A stretch of 64,000 bases of DNA from Delphinapterus leucas (Eukaryota; Chordata; Mammalia; Artiodactyla; Monodontidae). Location of the stretch: the NCBI RefSeq assembly GCF_002288925.2, contig NW_022098067.1, forward strand, positions 3,253,886 to 3,317,885. Direction: 5' to 3'. Shown piece by piece: positions 44,640-57,065 of this stretch; the stretch's first letter is position 1; each line of letters opens with the position of its first letter. Made by a program: the position numbers and the translations under genes. Under the pieces are notes generated by a model that did not search any database, had not been told where the DNA came from, and worked only from the letters and a program-made list of their open reading frames with translations.

Positions 44640-45018
44640 AGTCTTGCATATTCAACTTCTTACTTTCAGACTTTACTCATATGTCTAATATACACCTCAA
44701 CTGATCTCTTGGGCTTTCCCCCAAACCTGCTTTTCTTACAGTCTTCTCAGTATTAACTGATGACAGCTCTATCCTTTCAGTTACTCAGGCTATCAGTCTT
44801 GGGGCTATATATGATTCTTCCTCATCCTCTACATCCAATCTGTTAGGAAATCCCGTTGGCTGTACCTTCAGATGATAGCTAGAATTTGATCATTTTTCAC
44901 ATTCATGGCTACCACCTTTATCCAAATTATCATTTCTCATCTGATTACTGCAATAGCTTCCTAACTCTTCTCTTTGTTTCACCTTTCCTCCCACCTTCCA
45001 AAGCAGTTTCTCAACACA
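44640..45018 (+). mobile_element. L2 LINE, 5' portion before an LTR insertion
   Basis: Sense L2: 'cccccaaacctgcttttctt', 'agttactcaggctatcagtc', 'ctacatccaatctgttagga', 'ctgattactgcaatagcttc', 'agtttctcaacacagtaa'. It continues beyond the LTR at 45580 in the same order, so this is one L2 copy. Confidence 0.8.
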
Positions 45019-45023
45019 GTAAT

Positions 45024-45574
45024 TGTATTAGTTTTCTGTTACTGCTGTAACAAATCTCCGTAGACTTAGTGGTATAAAATAATTAAATTTATTGTTATAT
45101 GGTTCTACAGATCAGAAGCTTAGTAAAGGTCTCATTGGACAAAAATCAAGGTGTTGGCAGACTATGTTCCTTTCTGGAGACACTAGTAGAGAATCTGTCT
45201 CCTGTTTATTCCAGTTGTTGGCAGAATTCAGTTCCTTGTGGTTTTAGAACAGAGGTCCCCATTATCTTGAGAACTGGCTATAACTTGAGAGCAATTCCTA
45301 GCTTCTAGAGGCCACCTCATTCTTTAGTTGCTGGCCCTCTTCCATCATCTTCAAAGCTAGCAATGGCAAATAGAGTCCTTCACATGTTGCATCTCTGATC
45401 CAGCCTTTTGCTTCCCTCTTCCATTTCTGAATTTTTTCACTTAGGTGATCAAATTGGATCCACTTAATCACATCTGTAGATTCCCTTTTGCCATGTAAGG
45501 TACAATAATATATTTATAGATACCAGATATTAGGATGTAGACATCTCTGAGCGCCCATTATTTTGCCAACCACA
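45024..45574 (+). mobile_element. MLT2-type solo LTR (ERVL) inserted in L2
   Basis: Starts tgtattagttttctgttact and ends with accaca, within the canonical TG...CA limits. Internal order ('aaaatcaaggtgttggcaga', 'gcttctagaggccacctcat', 'catcttcaaagctagcaatg', 'cccttttgccatgtaaggta', 'attaggatgtagacatctct') matches an MLT2-like LTR. A 5-bp duplication gtaat (45019-45023) / gtaac (45575-45579) flanks it, the length expected for ERVL. Solo LTR; no internal viral genes present. Confidence 0.75.
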
Positions 45575-45579
45575 GTAAC

Positions 45580-46235
45580 TAAAGTGATTCATTTTACACG
45601 TAAATTAGATCCTATCACTTCTTTGTTCAAAAACCCTCCAATGACTTTGCATTTCATTCATAATAATAGCCAAATCCTCTACAATAACCTATAAAGCCCT
45701 CCATGAGATGATCCTCCTTAAGCCTCATCTTCTGTTATTCTTTGCTTCTCATTTACTCAATCCAACCACATCAGCCTCCTTCTACTGCCTTGAATACAAG
45801 AATGCTCCCTTGTTAAGACCTTCACACTGGCTCTTCCTCTGCGTGAAATATTTTTCCCTCTGCCTGTATGTTGTTTCCTTCAATATCTGCATAGCTAATT
45901 CCCTCCTTCAAGTTTTATTGAAATGCCATTTTCTGAATGAGACTACCTTGAATATCTCATTAAAATGGCAACCATCACCTATTCCTAATCTAGGTACTCC
46001 TAGTATTCTTCTCCTGTTCTATTTCTATTCTCCAAAGTACACATCACATTCTAACATACTATTTAATTTACTTGTTTAGTATGCTTACTCTTTCTGTGCC
46101 CGCCCCCCCATAATGTAAGCTCCATGAGGGTGGAGATGATTTTTTTATTCACAAACATATCACATCTATTTAGCGTCAGGCTTAGAGTAAATTTTCAGTA
46201 AATACATTAAATGGCCCAATAAATGAATGACACAA
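45580..46235 (+). mobile_element. L2 LINE, 3' portion after the LTR insertion
   Basis: Continues the same L2: 'aaaaccctccaatgactttg', 'aagccctccatgagatgatc', 'gaccttcacactggctcttc', 'atgtaagctccatgagggtg', ending 'aataaatgaatga'. This is the best-preserved L2 in the window. Confidence 0.85.
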
Positions 46236-46589
46236 TCTAAGTGTGGCAATTTATATGTTAGTAGTTGTATTTGAGTTTTTCTTATTGCTTGTCCAATTAC
46301 ATACATAGTCAGGTACCTGTGTTGCTTTCACAAAATTTTGAATTCAAGTATTATTATTACTAAATTAAGAGGGAACCATGAAACTATAATACCAATGCAA
46401 ATTTTCAAACTGAATTAATGTTATAAATTTGGGGAAATTATATATTTTTTGTATTTCTCATCACCTTTATGGAGAATGAATTTGCTTTAGGTACTCTATA
46501 CAATGGGTTTTACAGACAGTCCGTCTTCTCCAGGAAATTAAAATTGATTGCTATGATTTTGTTCTTAGTGTATAAATTGGTTCTTAACA
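46236..46589. other. Unrecognised intergenic sequence
   Basis: Nothing recognised. Confidence 0.4.
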
Positions 46590-47060
46590 TTCATTACATG
46601 TTCTTGAATGATCTGGTACTTGCTAACCTCCGCATCATCTCTCATCAGTCTGTCCTATCAAAGTGTGTGATTAAAAAATCTATGCTTCAGCTACTTTGTA
46701 GTTCAAGTCCTTAATTTCACCTTACTCTACCTGGACTCAAGAATTCTATACATAACATTCCATCTGCCTGTAGGCCTTGATCCTGCCTCCTTTATGTGGA
46801 TAACCTGTACTCATTCACTTGGAACATATTCACTTTAGAACACTTTTTCAGGAAACCTTCCCCAACTCCAGGTATTTAAGATGTCTCATTATAATGCCTA
46901 CATTTTCCCAAGAATATTTCTTTTGAAATATATTATTTATTTTCTCTATCCTCCTTCTGGACCAAAAGCTCCATGAGAGTGGGGAATATGACACTCTTGT
47001 TTATCAATATATATTCAGGGCTTAGAAAAGTATCTAGCACATAGATGATCAATACATGTT
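46590..47060 (+). mobile_element. L2 LINE 3' end
   Basis: 'aggaaaccttccccaactcc', 'ccaaaagctccatgagagtg', 'agtatctagcacatagatga', ending 'tcaatacatgtt' at the MLT1 boundary. The tail resumes after the LTR as 'aaatgaataggtaaacaaat'. Confidence 0.7.
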
Positions 47061-47450
47061 TGCTATGGACTGAATTGTGCCCTCCTCAGATTCTTATGAT
47101 GAATCCCAGTCCTCCTGGGTGATAGTATTTGGAGGTGGAGTCTTTGAAAGATAATTAGGTTTAGATGAAATGATAAAGGTAAGGCCCTCATGATGGGATT
47201 AGTTCCCTTATAAGAGAAGGTACTAAATAACTTTCTTTTTCTTCCTGTCTGTCTGTCTCTGTCTTCCATGTGAGGACACAGAGAAATGTCCTCATTTTAC
47301 AAACTGGTAGAGGGTCCTCCCTAGAATCCAATCATGCTGGTATCTTAAAATCAGACTTCCAACATTTAGAACTATGAGAAAATTAATTTTTCCTGTTTGA
47401 GCCACCCAGTCTATGGTATTTTGTTATAGCAGCCCAAGCTTAGTGATTAA
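47061..47450 (+). mobile_element. MLT1-type solo LTR (ERVL-MaLR) in an L2 tail
   Basis: Sense MLT1: 'tgctatggactgaattgtgc', 'gtatttggaggtggagtctt', 'atgatgggattagttccctt', 'ttccatgtgaggacacagag', 'gccacccagtctatggtatt', 'ttgttatagcagcccaagc'. Better preserved than the copy at 20705. No internal viral sequence. Confidence 0.88.
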
Positions 47451-49768
47451 ATGAATAGGTAAACAAATGAGTGATTGGGTGATTTGTTGCTAATATATTT
47501 ATTTTATGACCCCTGGACACTTTGGTGTCTTAGTTGGCCTGATACCTTGGAGTCTATATATGTTATATTTGCTCACTTTTCTTCTTCCCTTAAACAATAA
47601 GAAATAATGGACCTTTCCTTAAACAATGATATAATGCCTCTCGTCTCCAGGTCTCCTATTTTATAACAAGGCTTTTGATTTTATGTTAGAAAGTTATTTT
47701 TCAAGCTTGATTTAGGAAGAACTATATGTCTGTCTGTTGACATATTGCTGCTACCAAACTCAGCATGTTCATTCTTTTTACCATTTAGTAACCACTGCTG
47801 TAATTATATTAATTAGATTGAAATGAAATTCTAACCCAGAAAGGAACTGATATGAGGAGATACAGATTATCTCATATACACAAAATAAAGTCATGGAATA
47901 AGTAGAGCACTTACATTATGTACATCATAAAGATAAATGTATTTGTGGGAAGGAGAATGGAGAGAGTTTTTTTGCTCTTGATGGATTTTGGGAGACAGGA
48001 AGCTTGCTGAGGGAAAATACCTGCCCTTTTTACTGTATATTTAGGAATGGCTTCTTCAAGGAACTTGGCTTCTTTAGTTAAGAAGTCACTCTGATGTTGA
48101 GTAAAAAGAATTTGTGTACTTTTCAGAAGGCCTAAGTTTTTGTCACAGAGTAAATGGTGATTTACTAATTCATGTGAACTCTGTGAGACTTTTTTTCCTG
48201 TTAAAATACATATTTACATTAGATAGATTTTCTTTGGCAATGAACAATCCTGTTACCTTAGAAGTAATCTAGATTTTGTTGGGCTCATCTGAGATTGGTG
48301 GAGATTTGTTTCATGACACCTGCAGTCTTTTTTGAAACATAGGCAGAAAAAGGCACCACTATTTGGAATACACTGTCTTCATGAGAGCAAGAGAATTTCT
48401 GGGGGCAAGTTGAAACATCAAAGCTCTGAAAGCCTATGTTCACAGTTGACACACTGACACCTGTACATACTCTCTAGTGATCAAGGTGAGTCACACGATC
48501 CAACTAAAAGTCTGAGGTTGATGATATACTGTTCTTTGTCTACTAGAAGGAAGAAAATTGACAGAAGCAATAATTCAATAGACCATACTACCCCACTGAG
48601 TTGTTGAGAGAGTTAAATATGTATATTATATTTTTTTGTGAATAATAGATATTTAAGTATAATTATTAGCATGAATCATAAAAGGAAGCAAATTTATCCA
48701 ATGGAACACTAGTGTAGACATTAGTAATGGATAAATGTAGGCTAAGAGTCAGGGAAATAATAACTAAAAAGATATGACAATTAAACTTACTGGAATAAAA
48801 TAAACTTAAAAATTTATAAGAATAAAAGTGGAAGAAATAACATAGTTTGCAGAAGCTTGGTGATGAAGTTTAAATAAGAGGCAGAGACTATCATAAACAT
48901 GACATAGTATGATCTAGGTTGGTACAGAGTTTTACTAAAGTAATGTTTACTTATAAATAAGTTCTGTCCAGAAAATATTATGCAATATATTCTAAAAGTC
49001 AGCCTCTAGAAGAATTTTTTTGTTGTGAACATTTAGATGTATTGTTAGGTTTAATATTTTTTCTTTTTGAATTAGCAGAGAGCAAGCGCTATGTGCTTCT
49101 GTGCCTACTGAGCATTGCAATTTAATATTGTTTCTCTTATCCCAGCCTCTAAATAAGCAGTGAAATTCACTATACATGTATGCTCTACTGCCAGAATGCT
49201 CTGAATCTTTCTACCATCAATTATCCCCTCAACATCTTCACAGTGGTTTCTTTTTCTGAGAACACAGAAAGGATTAAGTTACCACTACTAATAAGGGGAA
49301 CGGAAAACTCACTCTCAAATCTGTGGTTTGTTCGTTTGTTTTTCCCTACCTAACACTATGATTGTTGAATCATCAGCCTGGATCTTTGTCAGCTCTATTT
49401 TTTATCTTCCATTACTTTCTCATTAATCGCATTGTATAATTTTGGCTTTAACATATAGTATGGCTAAGATTAACTTTATTTGTTATATTTTAAAGCCAAT
49501 GAAAGTGAGTCAAACTGACATAGTTTTTGCTGAACAAATAATAACTTCCTATTTGGATGATATGTTTAAAACTTTTAAAAAGTGATTATGTACATTTTTC
49601 AAAGTGATTTATACCTGAAGAAATCAGTCAGTCATAGTAACATGACAATGGAAAATTTGTTGATATATTTAAAAATATATATTGAAATATAAATATATAT
49701 ATAATATATATATTTAGCACCTAGTGAATTGCCATTTACAATGGCTACTAAAGGAATTAAGTTAAAAC
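47451..49768. other. Unrecognised intergenic sequence
   Basis: About 2.3 kb. 48590-48680 ('gagttgttgagagagttaaa') may be a MIR tail. 49655-49715 is an atata-rich tract. No gene recognised. Confidence 0.4.
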
Positions 49769-49779
49769 AGTAACTTTTA

Positions 49780-51940
49780 GGAGGAGACATTCAAGATGAC
49801 GAAGGAGTAAGATGTGGAGATTACCTTTCTCCCCACAAATACATCAGAAATACATCTACATGTGAAACAACTTCTACAGAACACCTACTGAATGCTGGCA
49901 GAAGACCTCAGAACTCCCAAAAGGCAGGAAACTCTACCTGTACCTGGGTAAGGCAAAAGAAAAAAGAAAAAACAGAGACAAAAGAATAAGGATGGGACCT
50001 GGACCTCTGGGAGGGAGCTGTGAAGGAGGAAAAGTTTCCACACACTAGGAAGCCCATTAACTGGTGGAGACAGGGGCCTGGGTGGGTGGTGGGGGGAATC
50101 TTTGGAGCCACGAAGGACAGTGCAACAATAGGGGTGCAGAGGGCAAAGTGGAGAGATTCCTGCACAGATGATCAGTGTCGACCTGCACTCACCAGCCTGA
50201 AAGGCTTGTCTGCTCACCTGCCAGGGCAGGTGGGGGCTGGGAGTTGAGGCTCCAGCTTCAGAGGTCAGATCTCAGGGAGAGGACTGGGGTTGGCTGCATG
50301 AACACAGCCTGAAGGGGGCTGGTGAGTGCATCACAGCTAGCTGAGAGGGAGTCTGGGAAAATGTCTGGAACTGCCTAAGAGGCAAGAGACCATTGTTTTG
50401 GGGTGTGTGAAGAGAGAGGATTCAGAGCACCACCTAAATGAGCTCCAGAGATGGGCTTGAGCCGCGGCTATCAGTGTGGACACCAGAGATGGGCATGAAA
50501 TGCTAAGGCTGCTGCTACAGCCAACAAAAAACCTGTGTGCAATCACAGGTCACTATCCACACCTCCCCTCCCAGGAGCATGTGCAGCCCACCACTGCCAG
50601 GGGCCCATGATCCAAGGACACCTTCCCTGGGAGAACACACAGAGCACCTCAGGCTGTTGCAATGTCATGCCTGCCTCTGTCACTGCAGGCTTCCCCCGTA
50701 TTCCGTACAACTCCCTCCCACAGGCCTGAGTGAACCAGAGACCCCTAATCAGCTGCTACTTTAACACTGTCTGGCTGCGGAACAGATGCCCTCAGGTGAC
50801 CTATATGCAGAGGCAGGGCCAAATACAAAGCTGAACCCCAGGAGATTTACAAGCAAAGAAGAGAAAGGGAAATCTCTCCCAGCAGCCTCAGAACAAGGAG
50901 ATTAAATCCCCACAATCAACTTGATGTATGCTGCATCTCTAGAATACCTGAATAGACAATGAAACATCCCAGAATTGAGGTGGTGGACATTGGGAGCCAC
51001 TATAGACTTGGAGTTTGCTTTCTGCATCTAATTTGTTTCTGTTTTTATGTTTATCTTAGTTTAGTATTTAGAGTTTATTATCATTGGTAAATTTGTTTAT
51101 TTATTTGGTTATTCCCTTCCTTTTATATATATATTTTTTTTTTTCCTTTTTCTCTTTTTGTGAGTGTGTATGCATATGCTTATTTCTGTGATTTTGTCTG
51201 TATAGCTTTGCTTTTGCCATTTGTGCTAGGGTTCTGTCTGTCCGTTTTTATCTTTTGTTTCTTTTTGTTTTTAGTATAGTTTTCAGTGCTGGTTATCATT
51301 GGTGGGTTTGTTTTTTTGGTTTGGTTGCTCTCTTCTTTCTTTCTTTTTCTTATTACATTTTAAAATTTTTAATAATTTTTTAATTTTATTTTTTAATTTT
51401 ATTTTATTTTAATCTTTTTTCCCCTTTTTTCTCCCTTTTCTTCTGAGCCGTTTGGCTGACAGGGTCTTGGTGCTCCAGCCAGGTGTCAGGCCTGTGCCTT
51501 TGAGATGGGAGAGTTGAGGTCAGGACATTGGTCCAACAGAGAAGTCCTGGCTCCACATAATATCAAAGAGCAAAAGCTCTCCCAGAGACCTCCGCCACAA
51601 TGATAAGACCCAGCTCCACTCAATGACCAGCAAGCTACAGTGCTGGACACCCTATGCTAACAAATAGCAAGACAGGAACAAAGCCCCACCCATTGCAAAG
51701 AGGGTGCCTGAAATCATAATGTCACATGCACCCCAAAACACACCACTGGATGTGGTCCTGCCCACCAGAAAGATAAGATCCAGCCTCATCCAGCAGAACA
51801 CATGCACCAGTCCCCTCCACTAGGAAGCCTACACAAGCCACTGAGTCAACCTTAGCCACTGGGGGCAGACACCAAAAAAAATGGAAACTACAAACCTGCA
51901 GTCTATGAAAAGGAGGTCCAAAACACAGTAAGTTAAGCAA
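49780..51940 (+). promoter_or_regulatory. L1 5' UTR with internal promoter region
   Basis: The 2.16-kb leader of the full-length L1, expected by family to hold the internal Pol II promoter. The first 1.2 kb is GC-rich, and 51000-51430 is a long T-rich tract that is polymorphic among L1 copies. Antisense (49885-50217) and sense (50020-50247) open frames lie in the GC-rich part; see the antisense-frame entries. I cannot see a specific factor site with confidence. Confidence 0.7.
49885..50217 (-). other. Antisense open frame in L1 5' UTR, 110 codons
   Basis: Runs from Met to a stop with C-terminus ...LLGVLRSSASIQ. Shares most of its length with the antisense frame at 62401-62811, including 'ICAGISPLCPLHP', 'GLPSVWK' and the same terminal residues. 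Position and orientation recall ORF0, the antisense frame of primate L1 5' UTRs, but I see no sequence similarity that I can vouch for. It may be only a by-product of base composition. Confidence 0.35.
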
Positions 51941-51941
51941 A

Positions 51942-52831
51942 ATGAGAAGACAGAGAAAAACACAGAAGATGAAGGAGCAAGGTAAAAACCCAAAGAACAA
52001 AAAAAAGAAGGGGAAATAGTCAGTCAACCTGAAAAAGAATTCACAGTAATGATAGTAAAGATGATACAAAATCTTGGAAATAGAATGGGGAAAATACAAG
52101 AAACTATTAACAAGGACCCAGAAGAACAAATGAGCAAACAATGATGAACAACAAAATAAGTGAAATTTAAAATACCCTACAAGGAATGATTAGCAGAATA
52201 ACTGAAGCAGAAGAATGGATAAGTGAGCTGGAAGATAAAATAGTGGAAATAACTACTGCAGAGCAGATTAAAGAAAATAGAATGAAAAGAATTGAGGACA
52301 GTTTCAGAGACCTCTGGGGCAACATTAAATGCACCAACATTTGAATTATAGGGGTCTCAGAAGAAGAAGAGAAAACGAAAGGGATGGAGAAAATATTTAA
52401 AGAGATTATAGTTGAAAACTTTCCTAAGTTGGGAAAGAAAATAGTCAATCAACTTCAAGAAGTGCAGAGATTCCAATACAGGATAAATCCAAGGAGAAAC
52501 ATGCAAAGACACAGGTAAGTCAAACTAACAAAAAATTAAATACAAGGAAAAAATATTAAAAGCAGCAAGGGTAAAACAACAAATAACACACAAGTGAATC
52601 CCCATAAGGTTAACAGATGATTTTTCAGCAGAAACTCTGCAAGCCAGAAAGGAGTGGCAGGACATATTTAAGGTGATGAAAGGGAAAAACCTACAGCCAA
52701 GATTACTCTACCCAGTAAGGATCTAATTCAGATTCGATGGAGAAATTAAAAGCTTTACAGACAAGCAAAAGCTAACAGAATTCAGTACCACCAAACCAAC
52801 TTTACAACAATTGCTAAAGGAATTTCCCTAG
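51942..52831 (+). pseudogene. L1 ORF1 (RNA-binding chaperone), disrupted
   Basis: Starts atgagaagacagagaaaaa and ends ...gaatttccctag. About 296 codons, the usual size for L1 ORF1. Family role: trimeric coiled-coil RNA-binding protein that coats L1 RNA in the cytoplasm. Here the frame hits a stop about 25 codons in (near 52017), after an apparent frameshift within a run of A. Further stops follow. The conserved RRM/C-terminal coding region ('ggggtctcagaagaagaaga', 'gcaagccagaaaggagtggc') is recognisable at nucleotide level. Confidence 0.88.
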
Positions 52832-52889
52832 GCAGGAAACACAAGAGAAGGAAAACACCTACAATACCATACCCAAAACAATTAAGGAA

Positions 52890-55800
52890 ATTGTAATAGG
52901 AACATACATATTGACAACTACTTAAATGTAAATGGATTAAGTGCTCCAACCAAGAGACATAGACTGCATAAATGAATACAAAAGCAAGACACATATATAT
53001 GCTGTCTACAAGTGACCCACGTCAGACCTAGGGACCCATACAGACTGAAAGTGAGGGGATGGAAAAAGATATTCCATGCAAATGGAAATCAAAAGAAAGC
53101 TGGGGTAGCAATTCTCCTATCAGAAAAAAATAGACTTCAAGATAAAGACTATTACAAGAGACAAAGAAGGACACTACATAATGATCAAGGGATCAATCCA
53201 TGAAGAATATGTAACAATTAAACATTTCTGCACCCAACATAGGAGCACCTCAATACGTAAGGCAAATCCTAACAGCCATAAAAGGGGAAGTTGACAGAAA
53301 CACAATCATAGTACGGGTTTTTAATACCCCACTTACACCAATGGACAGATCATTCAAAATGAAAATAAATCAGTAAACACAGGCTTTAAATAACACGTTA
53401 AACAAGATGGACTTAGTTGATATTTATAGGACATTCCATCCAAAACAACAGAATACACATTTTTCTCAAGTGCTCATGAAACAGTCTCCAGGATAGATCA
53501 TATTGTGGGTCACAAATCAAGCTTTGGTAAACATAAGAAAATTGAAATCATATCAAGTATCTTTTCCAACCACAACACTATGAGATTACATAACAATTAC
53601 AGGAAAAAAAACTTAAAAAAATACAAACACATGGAGGATAAACAAGACGCTACTAAATAACCAAGAGATCACTGAAGAAATCAAAAGGAAATTAAAAAAT
53701 ACCTAGAAACAAATGACAATGAAAACATGATGACACAAAACCTATGGGATGCAGAAAAAGCAGTTCTAACAGGGAAGTTTATAGCATTACAATCCTACCT
53801 CAAGAAACAGGAAACATCTCAAATAAACAATCTATCCTTACACCTAAAGGAAGTACAGTAAGAAGAACAAAAAACCCCATAGTTAGCAGAAGGAAAGAAA
53901 TCATAAAGATCAGATCAGAAATAAATGAAAAAGAAATGAGGGAACCAATAGCAAAGATAAATTAAATTAAAGCTGGGAGAAGATAAAGAAAATTGATAAA
54001 CCATTAGGCAGATTCATTGAGAAAAAAGGGAGAATTCTCAAATCAATAGAATTAGAAATGAAAAAGGAGAAGTAACAACTGACACTGAAGAAATACAAAG
54101 GATCATGAGAGATTACTACAAGCAGCTCTATGCCAATAAAATGGACAACCTCTAAGAAATGGACATTCTTAGAAAAGCACAACCTTCCAAGATTGAACCA
54201 GGAAGTAATAGAAAATATAAACAGACAAATCACAAGCACTAAAATTGAGACTGTGATTTAAAATATTCCAAAAAACAAAAGACCAGGACCAGATGGCTTC
54301 ACAGGTGAATTCTATCAAACATTTAGAGAAGAGCTAACACCTACCCTTCTCAAAATATTCCAAAATATAGCAGAGGAAGGAACACTCCCAAACACATTCT
54401 ATGAGGCCACCATCACCCTGATACCAAAACCAGACAAAGATGTCACAAAGAAAGAAAACTACAGGCTAATATCACTGATGAAAGTAGAAGCAAAAATCCT
54501 CAACAAGTTTTAGCACACAGAATCCAGCAGCACATTAAAAGGATCATAGCACCATGATCAAGTGGGGTTTACCCCAGATAGGCAAGGAGTCTTCAATATA
54601 TGAAAATCAATCAATGTGATAAACCATATTAACAAATTGAAGGAGAAAAACCATATGATCATCTCAATAGTTACAGAAAAAGTTTTCAACAAATTCAAAA
54701 CCAATTTATTATAAAAACACTCCAGAAAGTAGGCATAGAGGGAACTTTCCTCAACATAATAAAGGCCATATGTGACAAACAGGCAGCCAACATTTGTCTA
54801 AATGCTGAAAACCTGAAACCATTTCTTCTAAAATCAGGAACAAGACAAGGTTGTCCACTCACACCACTATTATTCAACATAGCTTTGGAAGTTTTAGTCA
54901 CAGCAACCAGAGAAATAAAAGGAATAAAAGGAATCCAAACTGGAAAAGAAGAAGTAAAGCTGTCACTGTTTGCAGATGACATGATACTATATGTAGAGAA
55001 TCCTAAAGATACTACCAGAAAACTACTAGAACTAATCAATGAATCTGGTAAAGTAGCAGGATAAAAAATTAATGCACAGAAATCTCCTGCATTCCTATAC
55101 ACTAATGATGAAAAATCTGAAAGATAAATTAAGGAAACATTCCCATTTGCCAATGTAACAAAAATAATAAAATACCTAGGAATAAGCCTACCTAAGGAGA
55201 CAAAAGACCTGTATGCAGAAAACTATAAGACACTGATGAAAGAAATTAAAGATTATCCAAACAGATGGAGAAATATGCCATGCTCTTGGATTGGAAGACT
55301 CAACATTGTGAAAATGACTATACTACCCAAAGCAATCTACAGATTCAATGTGATCCCTATCAAACTACCAATGGCATTTTTCACGGAACTAGAATCAAAA
55401 ATTTCACAATTTTTATGGAAACACTAAAGACCCCCAATATCCAAAGCAATCTTGAGAAAGAAAAACGGAGCTGGAGGAATTAGGCTCCCAGACGTCAGAC
55501 TATACTACAAACCTACAGTAATCAAGACAGTATGGTACTGGCATAAAAACAGAAATATAGATCAATGGAACAGGGTAGTAAGCCCAGAGATAAAGCCACA
55601 CACATATGGTCACCTTATTTTTGATAAAGGAGGCAAGAATATACAGTGGAGAAAAGACAACTTCTTCAGTAAGTGGTGTTGGGAAAACTGGACAGGTACA
55701 TGTAAAAGAATGAAATTAGAATACTCCCTAACACCAGACACAAAAGTAAACTCAAAATGGATTAAATACCTAAATGTAATGCAAGACACTGTAAAACTCT

Positions 55801-56693
55801 TAGAGGAAAACCTAGTCAGAACACTCTATGACATATATCACAACAAGATCTTTTTTTGACTCACCTCCCAGAGAAATTGAATTAAAAACAAAAATAAACA
55901 AATGGGACCTAATGAAACTTAAAAGCTTTTACACAGCAAAGGAAACCATAAACAAGATGTGAAGACAACCCTCAGAATAGGGGGAAATATTTGCAACTGA
56001 AGCAACTGAAAAAGGATTAATCTCCAATATTTACAAGCAGCTCATGCAGCTCAATATCAAAAAACAAACAATCCCATCCAAAAATGGGCAGAAGACCTAA
56101 ATAGACTTTTCTCCAAAGAAGATATACAGATTGGCAACGAACATATGAAAGGCTGCTGAACATCACTAATCATTGGAGAAATGCAAATCAAAACTACAAT
56201 GAGGTATCTCTTCACACCAGTCAGAATGACCATCATCAAAAAATCTACAAACAATAAATTCTGGAGAGGGTCTGGAGAAAAGGGAACCCTATTGTACTGT
56301 TGTTGGGAATGTAAATTGATGCAGCCACTATGGAGAACAGTATGAAGGTACCTTTAGAGACTAAAAATAGTACTACCATATGAGCCAGCAATCCCACTAC
56401 TGGGCATATACCCTGAGAAAACCATATTTCAAAAAGTGCCATGTACCACAATGTTCACTGCAGCTCTATTTACATTAGCCAGGACATGGAAGCAAACGAA
56501 GTGTCCACTGACAGATGAATGGATAAAGAAGATGTGGCACATATATACAATGGAATATTACTCAGCCATAAAAAGAAACGAAATTGAGTTATTTGTAGTG
56601 CAGTGGATGGACCTAGAGACTACCATACAGAGTGAAGTAAGTCAGAAAGAGAAAAACATATACCATATGCTAACACATATACATGGAATCTTA
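52890..56693 (+). pseudogene. L1 ORF2 (endonuclease-reverse transcriptase), disrupted
   Basis: Family role: nicks target DNA (N-terminal APE-type endonuclease) and copies RNA by target-primed reverse transcription. The start position now reads att in place of atg. Endonuclease region about 52900-53620, RT about 54250-55100 with the FADD box intact at 54969-54980, C-terminal Cys-rich region about 56200-56600. Surviving open pieces: 55452-55859 (135 codons, '[20 protein letters not shown]') and 56436-56735 ('KRNEIELFVVQWMDLE', run through the normal stop by a mutation). Stops and frameshifts elsewhere exclude function. Confidence 0.92.
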
Positions 56694-57065
56694 AAAAAAA
56701 ATGTTTCTGAAAACCTATGGGCAGGACAGGAATAAAGATGCAGACGTATTGAATGGACTTGAGGACATGGGAAGGGGGAAGGGTAAGCTGGGATGAAGTG
56801 AGAGAGGGGCATGTACATATATACACTACCAAATGTAAAAGATAGCTAGTGGGAAGCTGCCACATAGCACAGGGAGATCACCTCCGTGCTTTGTGACCAC
56901 CTAGAGGGGTGGGATAGGCAGGGTTGGAGTGAGACGCAAGAGGTAGGAGATATGGGGATATATGTATATGTATAGCTGATTCACTTTGTTATACAGCAAA
57001 AACTAGCACACAATTGTAAAGCAATTATACTCCAATAAACATGTTAAAAAAGAAAGTACCTTTTA

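Larger units (their letters stand above)
49780..57054 (+). mobile_element. Near-full-length L1, sense, inactive
   Basis: About 7.27 kb from the 5' end to the A tail 'ccaataaacatgttaaaaaa', flanked by agtaactttta (49769-49779) and agtacctttta (57055-57065), an 11-bp duplication with one mismatch. Layout: 5' UTR 49780-51940, ORF1 51942-52831, ORF2 about 52890-56693, 3' UTR to 57040. All parts are present and co-linear, so it inserted as a full-length transcript. It is now dead: ORF1 is frameshifted, the ORF2 start codon is lost and both frames have many stops. CpGs have largely decayed to TG/CA. Confidence 0.95.

Noticed and set aside
54695..55153. 152-codon minus-strand open frame
   Set aside because: Shadow of the RT region of the sense L1; the true coding strand is plus and carries FADD.
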